Source of the DNA: a virus
DNA length: 28,733 nt
Strand: one strand, 5' to 3'
IMG/VR virus record: IMGVR_UViG_3300046804_006063
Location: 1-28,733 of that record
A program made the translations under genes and the position numbers. The notes under the pieces are model-generated. The model did no database searches, was not told the DNA's origin, and saw nothing but the letters and a program-made list of their open reading frames with translations. Below, one piece after another: positions 14,185 to 21,104 of this stretch. How positions within the stretch are numbered: the first letter of the stretch is position 1; the number at the start of each line of letters is the position of its first letter.

Positions 14185-15723
14185 TTATTTTGAGTTGGCC
14201 TTATTCCAGACCCATCGAGCATGACCGCAGTCCCAGATTCGATCCCACCCTTGTGATTGCCTGTTTTGCCATTCAGTTAGATCTGGATTATCTTGTGCAT
14301 TTTTGCGCAAAGTGAATCTGTGAATTCTGGTTACATCAGGCAGTGAAAAATACCAATAGCCCGGAGAGGTATGTTTTTCCAACACAAAACCCAGGTTACT
14401 ATAACTGTCTCCAGTAAACCATTTGGAATCGGCATAGCTGACTACAGTGCATGGCTGTACTCGTCGACAAAATTCTGCAAATAATTTACCTGCCCCGCCT
14501 TGAACGATCAAGTCAGCAGAGCCAGCCATTCTTTGTATCTCCCATTCGGTATTTTTTCTGCTGATGTTTTTTTGACTAAACGTCATTGCATATACCAGTT
14601 GATCGTCATGTAGCAATCCCAGTCTGATCTTGCTGGCAGCATAACCGTGAATATGGTTTTTCTCAAAAAAGTTTCGGGCTTGAGCTGTGTCGAGATCTAT
14701 GATTTTGCACTTTCGTGCTGCTAACCGATTGGTAGTGATTCCCAAGTTTCTGATCAGCATCTGTTGAACAATATCTTTTTTGAAAATCCACTCGTCTTCG
14801 AAGATAGTAATAAGTTTGATTCCCTGATCTAGGCATCGTTGCCATTTGATTTGATGATACGCTGATGTCTTTTGTCCAGTATTCTCACTGTGCCAATACA
14901 AACCACAGTATTCAATAGCCAGTTTTTTCTCCGGAATATATATGTCCAGTTCCAGAGGAGTGATGACTGAACGATCGCCCAGTCGCACCGCTGAACTGGT
15001 ATGATTACGAACCCAATCACATATTTCCAATTCGGCTCGGCTATGCAAGGGAGATTTTTCACGACATTTGGGACATATATTGTGCAATATTTGTGATAAT
15101 TTTTGTTTATTGGAATTGGTGAATGTTCGAGTGAAATGAAATCTGCACACATTACATTCACAAATTATGGTATCACGATCGATATCAATCACAGCAATGT
15201 CGTATGATTCCAGCAATTGTTTTCTGTTTTCTATAGTTTGTATCCTGATTTCTTCTCGATGTTGCTGTGTACTGATTAGAATTTTCTTTTTGGTTTCCTC
15301 AGAATGTGTACGACCTGCCATACCACTGGTAATGTAGCCTCGAGATCTTTTAGTGACCACGGCTTTGTGAGCTCTAGTAGATAGTTCTTCTCGATTTGAT
15401 TCTGAATACTTTCTGACAGATTCACTTATTTTTTGCCGAGTCTCAGTTGAATGTGGGTTGCCTCGTAGAAATTCTCCGGCTTGATATCTGGCTTCTCGTT
15501 TTTTTATTCGATCACGGTGAGCTGCTAATAATTCTGGATCAGTGATTTTTTTGCCTCGATTGTGAGGAACTCGCTTTTGTTGCAATTGGCGAGTCTCTTC
15601 GCTGATCGTAGAGCCGTATTGTCTAGAATATTCTCTTCCAGTAATTCCGTGTTCTTTTTGCAAATGTTGGTAGGGTATGATTTTGGGAAACTCCGCATCG
15701 CACAATTGGCATCGTATTGACAT
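14185..15723 (-). CDS. Vsr-like (EDxHD) homing endonuclease with NUMOD repeats
   Basis: A 512-residue free-standing homing endonuclease. An N-terminal zinc finger (C5-x2-C8 then H-type ligands) is followed by NUMOD3-like DNA-binding repeats (NPHSTETRQKISESVRK and MAGRTHSEETKKKIL) and a second zinc module (CECNVC with CPKC). The nuclease is of the Vsr-like EDxHD class known from I-Bth0305I: E231 in AELEI, D260 in LELDIYIPEK, E271 and H278 in IEYCGLYWHSE, and D310 in IFEDEW. The last ~170 residues form a domain I know from Hef-like phage endonucleases but cannot name. A GTG 21 bases upstream is in frame. ATG 15723 is preferred because GAGAGG lies upstream and the perfect TATAAATA box predicts a transcript starting at 15739. 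It sits between tail sheath and tail tube. Confidence 0.9.
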   Translation of the reverse strand: MSIRCQLCDAEFPKIIPYQHLQKEHGITGREYSRQYGSTISEETRQLQQKRVPHNRGKKITDPELLAAHRDRIKKREARYQAGEFLRGNPHSTETRQKISESVRKYSESNREELSTRAHKAVVTKRSRGYITSGMAGRTHSEETKKKILISTQQHREEIRIQTIENRKQLLESYDIAVIDIDRDTIICECNVCRFHFTRTFTNSNKQKLSQILHNICPKCREKSPLHSRAELEICDWVRNHTSSAVRLGDRSVITPLELDIYIPEKKLAIEYCGLYWHSENTGQKTSAYHQIKWQRCLDQGIKLITIFEDEWIFKKDIVQQMLIRNLGITTNRLAARKCKIIDLDTAQARNFFEKNHIHGYAASKIRLGLLHDDQLVYAMTFSQKNISRKNTEWEIQRMAGSADLIVQGGAGKLFAEFCRRVQPCTVVSYADSKWFTGDSYSNLGFVLEKHTSPGYWYFSLPDVTRIHRFTLRKNAQDNPDLTEWQNRQSQGWDRIWDCGHARWVWNKANSK

Positions 15724-15744
15724 TGCTATTGAACCTCTCAACAC

Positions 15745-15752
15745 TATTTATA
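15745..15752 (-). promoter_or_regulatory. perfect T4 late promoter box
   Basis: TATAAATA, an 8/8 match to the T4 late consensus and the only exact one seen here. It drives the Vsr-like homing endonuclease with a predicted 16-nt leader starting GAGAGG. It lies just downstream of the sheath terminator. Confidence 0.75.
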
Positions 15753-15810
15753 CACAGCATTGTCTGAAATCAATATACTAGGGCATGCAGTCATGCTCGA
15801 TGGGTTTGGC

Positions 15811-15847
15811 ATAAAGAAAATGGGCGAGAATAAATCTCGCCCATTTT
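15811..15847 (-). terminator. rho-independent terminator of the tail sheath gene
   Basis: A perfect 13-bp stem (AAAATGGGCGAGA / TCTCGCCCATTTT) with a 5-base loop is followed on the minus strand by TTTTCTTTAT. It lies 17 bases after the sheath stop codon and before the late promoter of the next gene. The stem is symmetrical, but the better T-rich run is on the minus strand. Confidence 0.92.
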
Positions 15848-15864
15848 GTTAGTTTGTTTTTGTG

Positions 15865-18800
15865 TTATAGACCAGCTTGAATATCACCAGTGTTCTTGAT
15901 GCGCACAGGAATATAAATGAATTCAACAGCCTTTACAGGTTCAATGGCTACGTCTACCCAGAGCTCATTGCGGTCAATGCGGTCTGGTGTGTTGTTGCTA
16001 GTATCACATACCACAGCATAATCGTACAATCCACGGTTTACTTTGATGCTGTTCAGCTCTTTTTCAATCTGATTCTTGATTTCACGACGAGTGATTTCGT
16101 CATTGGGTTCAAAAATGTACTGACGAGCAATCAGGTCCAGCTGACGACGCAGATAAACTACCAATCTGGCAACATTTACACGATCCAGCGCACTGGTTGT
16201 GGCACTGCGAGTCTTCTGACCATAGATTGTGATACCGCTGTCGCTCAGCACGCTGATGGGGTTTACCTTGCCATTGTACAACACATCACGCAGGTTATTG
16301 CTTACAGCAATGCTCTGGAACAGGCCAGTTGCTGAATCAATATAACCAATAGCAGTTGCATTGTCCACAGTGCCTCTGCGGGTACCTGCAGGCGCAAACC
16401 ACACATAGCTCTTCTGATCACTGCGGATCATGCTACGCAATACCATGTGGCTGGCAGGAACCACAGCATAGTTACCATCCAGGTCACGAGTGAAACCTGC
16501 AGGATAGTAACCAGCCATGTATTCGTAATAGCTTACAAAGCCCTGTTCGTTGTTGTCCACGGCCAAGTTCAAGTTACGGCTCCAAGCATCCAATGTGTTG
16601 CTGTCTGATTCCAGTCTGAGCGGACTGTCCACGATAATAAATGCTGTTTCCTTGCGATTCACATTCAGTGTGGTCAATGTGCTGGTGAGCTCTGGATAAC
16701 CAGGAGCACACATCAGGTTGAAGTTACGAACTTCTTCCACCGCTTCCACACTGTTGCTTACAGCACTGGCCATCTTGGCAGCAACCAATGCTCTCTGAGC
16801 TCGACGACCCATGTATGCAACACCGTATTCGTTGTTGCCACTGGCGCTGACCCAGGCATTCAGGTAGCTGGGAGGATTTTCATAACCAGCAAAATGATCC
16901 ACCACAAACTGCTTGACGTTCATACCGCTTCTGCGAGTATTGAACAGCAAGATGCCTCTGGGGTATTCTGCGTAGCTAGGACAATCAGGATCAGTGTAAT
17001 CTTCATTCAACAGGTCAGCAATGGCTGGCTTGGTGTCAGTGATGATGTCTTCGGTTCCGTCAATGCCCCAACGTGCATCAGCAAAAATGATACCATCACT
17101 GCTGGTGCTGTCGGTGTTGTCAATCAGCGTCCAAGAACCCAATGCGGTGCTATAACGATAAATTTTGGGGAAATCCTCAAAATTATCGGTATTGATCCAC
17201 AAATCACCACTTACTAGGACAGTACCATCGCTTTGCAGAGTGGGCTCGCTGGCACTCACAATGGGACCTGCTGGGTCAGTGTTGGCCAGATTGAAACCAC
17301 GGGAATCAGTACCACCATTTAGGTAGCCTCTCCAACCAGTACCATCATTGATCAGGATGTCATATTCAGTGGGTTCATTGTAGTACCAGTATGTGCCATC
17401 TGCAGGATCAGCACTGGGTTCATTGTCATCCACTGTGTAAGCAGGCTGTTGCCAATTGCTGACCCAGATTGCATTGGCTGTGACATCGCTCAACCGAGCG
17501 TTTACAGACGATGTAGTGATACCAGCATCTGCCAGCGGAGTCCCACTCATGTCCTTGAGCTCCAGTACACCACCCAATGCGTGAGTGATGGTGATTGCAC
17601 CACTGGTTTCAATGCCAGCACTGACATTGGGAATATTGGCGCTGTTCAGTGAGGTCACAAAAGCCGCTGCATTGGTGCCACCTGCGATGGTTACTGTGGT
17701 AGGACCCTGTAGGCTGGCATTGCCAGCAACAGTATATCTCACTGTGAAAGTTTCAGTGAGCACAAAGGAGGGGCTCACATTGCTACCAGTCACGCTGGTC
17801 ACACCAGCTTTGCGGTTGAACAACTTGAATGTGAATGTGTCATTGGCATTGACATCACTCTGGATATAGGTTTTACCAGCAGTGATTGCCAAACCACCAC
17901 TGGTGGGATCTAGTGCATAGATTGCACTGGCATCGTTGGGATACACCGGAGTGGTGAGTTCGGTCCAGTTTTGGCTGGTGCTGTTATAACGCTTGACCAC
18001 AAAACTAGCACCGTTGTTGGGGCTGGTGGTCTTAAACCATACAGATCCAGTGGGTCTGGGATCGCTGCCATTGGTCAACCATGTGCCACCTGCAGGTGCC
18101 TGTGTATGCTTGCTGTCCACAAATGCAGGGCAGTTGTATGCCACGTTGGCACTAATACCCAGTGTGGTCAATGGTGTGCCAGTGACATTCAGGAAGGTCA
18201 CATTGCCCGCATTGGCATTGCAATACACACTGAGTTGTCCACTGGTTGTTGCAGCAGCTTTGATATTGGATGCGCCCACTGCATTGATGTTGGCCACTGT
18301 GGCGGTTAGGTTAGCACCCACAGTGACATTGGATCCGTTGATGCTGAAAATATTACCAGTGATGGTGGCAATATTTGCAGTGGCTGTTCCGGTTACTGCT
18401 GGCCATCCCAATTCCCAATCGCTGGAGCCAACTTGAGCCCATTGACCGTACAAGGAGTAGCTGGTGGGGCCAGCAATCTTGTAGAACACAGGATTGTCCA
18501 CGTCAGTGAGGTCAATGGCATAATCACCAGGCTTGCCCACAGTGCTTATTGGCTCACCACCACTGATTTCAGCCGAATCAGTGATCAGGTGCAGTTTAGC
18601 ACTGCCTGTGACGTTGGTTGAGGTGACCTGGCTGAATCCTGGTGTGCTCTGATTCCATTCAAAAATACCAAATTTAGTAGCAGCCACATCCAACCACAAG
18701 GTGTTGTTGGCCACTCCGCCAGTGGGGCGAGCAGCTGATCCAATCAGTTGGTCCAGATCAACGTCTGCACGGATAATGTAGGCTGCATTGCTCACACCCA

Positions 18801-19095
18801 GAGCACTGTAAGCAGCAAACAAGCCATGTTCATTGAGTTCATAACCGTGAATAGGTGTGCCTGCACTTACCAGATAGTTGGGTTTGCCATACTTACTAAT
18901 CAATTCTCTCTGTGAAGTAACCAGGAAAACCTTACCAGCATTGGCTGCTGTGGTGTACTCCGCCAGGTCCCCATTGGGGTTGGTTTTGTCTTGGGCGGTT
19001 GCAACTACGATGAAAGGAACTGTTCCTGCTGCCGCAGGGGTATAGTTACTTTCATCAATAATTGTAACTTGTACGCCAGGTGATGTAAGAGCCAT
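15865..19095 (-). CDS. 18: tail sheath protein, T4 gp18-like, with large insertion
   Basis: The contractile sheath subunit. The N-terminus MALTSPGVQVTIIDESNYTP and C-terminal ~400 residues (RGILLFNTRRSGMNVKQFV, then YMAGYYPAGFTRDLDG, MIRSDQKSYVWFAPAGTRRG and WVDVAIEPVKAVEFIYIPVR) are clear gp18 features. At 1076 residues it is far longer than T4 gp18 (659). The excess lies at about residues 130-670 and is made of beta-rich repeats. One pair matches between ~256-315 and ~466-526 (both have TSG and GTPL-x3-GI). Three Trp-type modules occur near 350-380, 566-590 and 629-660. These should project from the sheath surface. The start has a strong TAGGAG Shine-Dalgarno. A terminator follows the gene, so it is probably its own transcript. 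Confidence 0.95.
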   Translation of the reverse strand: MALTSPGVQVTIIDESNYTPAAAGTVPFIVVATAQDKTNPNGDLAEYTTAANAGKVFLVTSQRELISKYGKPNYLVSAGTPIHGYELNEHGLFAAYSALGVSNAAYIIRADVDLDQLIGSAARPTGGVANNTLWLDVAATKFGIFEWNQSTPGFSQVTSTNVTGSAKLHLITDSAEISGGEPISTVGKPGDYAIDLTDVDNPVFYKIAGPTSYSLYGQWAQVGSSDWELGWPAVTGTATANIATITGNIFSINGSNVTVGANLTATVANINAVGASNIKAAATTSGQLSVYCNANAGNVTFLNVTGTPLTTLGISANVAYNCPAFVDSKHTQAPAGGTWLTNGSDPRPTGSVWFKTTSPNNGASFVVKRYNSTSQNWTELTTPVYPNDASAIYALDPTSGGLAITAGKTYIQSDVNANDTFTFKLFNRKAGVTSVTGSNVSPSFVLTETFTVRYTVAGNASLQGPTTVTIAGGTNAAAFVTSLNSANIPNVSAGIETSGAITITHALGGVLELKDMSGTPLADAGITTSSVNARLSDVTANAIWVSNWQQPAYTVDDNEPSADPADGTYWYYNEPTEYDILINDGTGWRGYLNGGTDSRGFNLANTDPAGPIVSASEPTLQSDGTVLVSGDLWINTDNFEDFPKIYRYSTALGSWTLIDNTDSTSSDGIIFADARWGIDGTEDIITDTKPAIADLLNEDYTDPDCPSYAEYPRGILLFNTRRSGMNVKQFVVDHFAGYENPPSYLNAWVSASGNNEYGVAYMGRRAQRALVAAKMASAVSNSVEAVEEVRNFNLMCAPGYPELTSTLTTLNVNRKETAFIIVDSPLRLESDSNTLDAWSRNLNLAVDNNEQGFVSYYEYMAGYYPAGFTRDLDGNYAVVPASHMVLRSMIRSDQKSYVWFAPAGTRRGTVDNATAIGYIDSATGLFQSIAVSNNLRDVLYNGKVNPISVLSDSGITIYGQKTRSATTSALDRVNVARLVVYLRRQLDLIARQYIFEPNDEITRREIKNQIEKELNSIKVNRGLYDYAVVCDTSNNTPDRIDRNELWVDVAIEPVKAVEFIYIPVRIKNTGDIQAGL

Positions 19096-19176
19096 TATTT
19101 TTCTCCTAAAATTCCATATAGCCTTGGTGAATCATCTGAGCTATAGATGTCGATCGAGCAAGTGATCCATTGTTGG

Positions 19177-19184
19177 TATTTATG
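19177..19184 (-). promoter_or_regulatory. T4 late-type promoter box for tail sheath
   Basis: CATAAATA, a 7/8 match. The predicted start is 19171, leaving a 76-nt leader. The leader holds a 9-codon ORF (19170-19141, MDHLLDRHL) beginning at +2 and a possible stem TATAGC/GCTATA before the Shine-Dalgarno. Confidence 0.62.
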
Positions 19185-19231
19185 AACTTCTGGGTTTTTT
19201 AGCTGGTTCAGCACACCTTTGAAAGGGTTCG

Positions 19232-19239
19232 GGTAAATA
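19232..19239 (+). promoter_or_regulatory. T4 late-type promoter box, leaderless architecture
   Basis: GGTAAATA + ATCAC + ATG. A 6/8 match with the five-base spacing that puts the predicted start on the A of ATG 19245. It is divergent from the sheath box. Confidence 0.58.
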
Positions 19240-19244
19240 ATCAC

Positions 19245-19589
19245 ATGAGGCCACTGTGCAAAACCTGTAAAACCCGACCCTGCGCTGTGAATTATCACAA
19301 CAGTGACCGAATCTACTATCGTAGTCGATGCGAACGCTGCTGGAAACAGAAGCGTCAGCAGGCCTATTCCAAACCAGTATGGCAGCTCAGAGGCTATCAA
19401 AAGAAAAACACCTGTGATCGCTGCGGCTACCGCAACAATGTTTCACAGGTGTTTGGTGTTTATTGTGTGGACGGTGATCTAAAAAACGCTCAGCCCAACA
19501 ATCTCAGAACAGTGTGTGCTAACTGTCAGATCCTGCTGAGTGTTAGCAATCAGGGTTGGACCAATGCTGAGCTGGTCAGCGATTATTAG
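19245..19589 (+). CDS. Cys-rich HNH-like zinc protein (114 aa)
   Basis: A small protein with two probable zinc sites: C5-x2-C8 with C29-x2-C32, and C57-x2-C60 with C91-x2-C94. The second half follows the HNH outline (CDRCGY, then VYCVDGDLKNAQPNNLRTVC), but the usual catalytic His is replaced by C74 while D76 and N86 remain. It may therefore be a binding protein or an inactive nuclease rather than an active enzyme. The N-terminus MRPLCKTCKTRPCAVNYH is the usual start of this family in T4-like phages of aquatic bacteria, which supports ATG 19245 although there is no Shine-Dalgarno. It overlaps the convergent dNMP kinase by 14 bases. Confidence 0.82.
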   Translation: MRPLCKTCKTRPCAVNYHNSDRIYYRSRCERCWKQKRQQAYSKPVWQLRGYQKKNTCDRCGYRNNVSQVFGVYCVDGDLKNAQPNNLRTVCANCQILLSVSNQGWTNAELVSDY

Positions 19590-20250
19590 CCACAAATGAA
19601 TCCAGAGTTCGATGCAGTTGCTCCATAGTGCCAGAATTATCGATAACCTGATCCACTGGTAGTCCTACCCAGCTCCACTCGCTGGGGTGTACTTCGGGAT
19701 ACCGGACTTCCATGACCTGTCCTTGCTGTTTGAGGTCAGCTAACTCTGATGCCGACGCCAAATTTTGGCGTCGAGCACAAGCCGCCCAGGGCAGTGTATC
19801 TGCAGATGCTCCACGTCTGATTTCAATCAGTTTTCCGCCCTGATCCCGAATCAGTTGCAGTTCGTTGGCGAACCGACAATCACTTATCACCACATTGACA
19901 TCAGAGTTCAGACTGGCTGATACCTGACGCTCAGTGGCTGCTATCCAGACGTCGGTGTGAAAATGACTGCGCATTACATTGGTACCCATATACTGCAACA
20001 CCCATCTGGGCGTGAGATCAGGGTAGCCCAACCTGTGTGCCCACCAGGGATCCACCTGATCGCGCCAATAACGACTCTGATCTGTGTGTCCTTCCAGCAA
20101 ATCACGAGGCCATCCAAAAATCATCGATACTGCATCTTTCAGTGGTCCAGCAAAACTCAAGCGTTTCCAGCCCCGAGCATCTGCTAGATATCGGGCTGCT
20201 GTGTCTTTGCCACTGCCTATGCTGCCCACAATGCCATATAGTTGAGACAT
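19576..20250 (-). CDS. 1: deoxynucleoside monophosphate kinase, T4 gp1-like
   Basis: A P-loop kinase of 224 residues converting dNMPs to dNDPs for phage DNA synthesis. Walker A is GSIGSGKDT (9-17). FAGPLKDAVSMIFGW (33-47) corresponds to the LAGPIKDAL region of T4 gp1. TPRWVLQYMGTNVMRSHF (80-97) matches the RRLMQALGTDLI region, and VVISDCRFANE (120-130) matches VPDTRQDHE. The C-terminal IDNSGTMEQLHRTLD matches ITNDGSLEELFSKI. It follows the gp13-like gene after 50 bases without an obvious Shine-Dalgarno or promoter box of its own, so it probably shares that transcript. Nucleotide metabolism genes embedded among late structural genes are usual in T4 relatives of aquatic bacteria. Confidence 0.9.
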   Translation of the reverse strand: MSQLYGIVGSIGSGKDTAARYLADARGWKRLSFAGPLKDAVSMIFGWPRDLLEGHTDQSRYWRDQVDPWWAHRLGYPDLTPRWVLQYMGTNVMRSHFHTDVWIAATERQVSASLNSDVNVVISDCRFANELQLIRDQGGKLIEIRRGASADTLPWAACARRQNLASASELADLKQQGQVMEVRYPEVHPSEWSWVGLPVDQVIDNSGTMEQLHRTLDSFVANNR

Positions 20251-20300
20251 AATTACATCAGTATCTAGCAGGGCAGAGACAGTATTGGAAGAAAAATCAA

Positions 20301-21056
20301 TTAGCCCAAAATCCAGGTCAAAGGTTGTGAGCCGTCAACGTAATTCTTCAGATCTTCCATCAGCTTTTCCATCTCTTCTTTGGCTTCATTTTTCAATGCT
20401 TCACCATTCAGTGTTGTTCCGCCCTGTGGCCCTGCAATCTGGCCAAACTTACTACGAGCTTCACCCAGGGTGTATTTGCTCATGCTGTAAGTGTAATCCT
20501 TGATCCAGTTGCTGATGCGATAATCATTGAGTAACTGGATTTCGGGTTTCATGTTGAATGTCCAGAGCAGGAAAGTTTCACCGGAATTCTGTGGACGGCG
20601 CACAATGACCAGTTTCTTGGTGGCAGGATTGAATGTATAGTTCACATAACCACCAAACATTCTGGCAGTCATTTCCTGGTACTGAGTATACAGTTCATAG
20701 CTGAGCAATCCACCAGTACGACCCACTTTGAGCAAGTAGGTGTTCAAATAGCCAGCTTCAAAGGGTTCGAACTGATTGCCTGCACTCTGCCCAGTGCTGC
20801 CAATGGTGCGTCTGAATATTTGTCTCACAGTGGTGACTTCCTGAGGCAGAATGTATTCCTGCTGATCTTCCACCAGATCCAGAAATGCATAGCTTTCCTC
20901 TTCGGAATTCTGACTACGAGCTCGGTATGTCTGCACAGCTTTGGCATAGGCCATCTCGTAGTGTTCTGGGGATAATTCTACGTCTACCATCCCATCGCCC
21001 AGACGTAATCTCACATAATCAAAAACACCCTGTTTCAATTCATCCAATGTAGGCAT
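20301..21056 (-). CDS. 13: neck protein, gp13-like
   Basis: A 251-residue head-tail connector protein. The N-terminus MPTLDELKQGVFDYVRLRLG then DGMVDVELSPEHYEMAYAKA matches the start of T4 gp13 (IKGRLGYPVVDVELTDEQF). The centre has EYILPQEVTTVRQIFRRTIG and SYELYTQYQEMTARMFGGYV, and the C-terminus (LGEARSKFGQIAGPQGGTTL) is the conserved signature of the aquatic T4-like form. gp13 joins gp14 in the neck that closes the filled head and docks the tail. The start has ACTAAATA + ATGAT directly before ATG and no Shine-Dalgarno. It is divergent from gp14, its functional partner, with two late boxes back to back between them. Confidence 0.85.
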   Translation of the reverse strand: MPTLDELKQGVFDYVRLRLGDGMVDVELSPEHYEMAYAKAVQTYRARSQNSEEESYAFLDLVEDQQEYILPQEVTTVRQIFRRTIGSTGQSAGNQFEPFEAGYLNTYLLKVGRTGGLLSYELYTQYQEMTARMFGGYVNYTFNPATKKLVIVRRPQNSGETFLLWTFNMKPEIQLLNDYRISNWIKDYTYSMSKYTLGEARSKFGQIAGPQGGTTLNGEALKNEAKEEMEKLMEDLKNYVDGSQPLTWILG

Positions 21057-21061
21057 ATCAT

Positions 21062-21069
21062 TATTTAGT
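21062..21069 (-). promoter_or_regulatory. T4 late-type promoter box for gp13, leaderless architecture
   Basis: ACTAAATA + ATGAT + ATG; the predicted start is 21056, the A of the ATG. It is nine bases from the divergent gp14 box. Confidence 0.62.
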
Positions 21070-21078
21070 TTTTCTCAC

Positions 21079-21086
21079 CATAAATA
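21079..21086 (+). promoter_or_regulatory. T4 late-type promoter box for gp14
   Basis: CATAAATA, a 7/8 match. The predicted start is 21092, giving a 13-nt leader that begins with the Shine-Dalgarno GGAG and ends at GTG 21105. Confidence 0.68.
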
Positions 21087-21104
21087 AACAAGGAGAAACT
21101 ATCA

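Noticed and set aside
15742-15744. GTG as the start of the Vsr-like endonuclease (seven residues longer)
   Set aside because: The perfect late box puts the transcript start at about 15739, after this GTG, and the GAGAGG sequence fits the ATG at 15723.
15783-15796. Small inverted repeat GCATG/CATGC next to the sheath terminator
   Set aside because: Only five base pairs and no T-run; the 13-bp hairpin beside it explains termination.
15877-18621. Several plus-strand ORFs of 90-152 codons opposite the sheath gene
   Set aside because: Shadows caused by the Ala/Thr/Val-rich codons of the sheath insertion; no start signals.
19095-19400. Minus-strand ORF of 101 codons upstream of the sheath gene
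   Set aside because: It overlaps the well-supported HNH-like plus gene over most of its length, ends in the sheath leader and crosses the late promoter and Shine-Dalgarno. The hydrophobic N-terminus is the shadow of Cys/Arg codons on the other strand.
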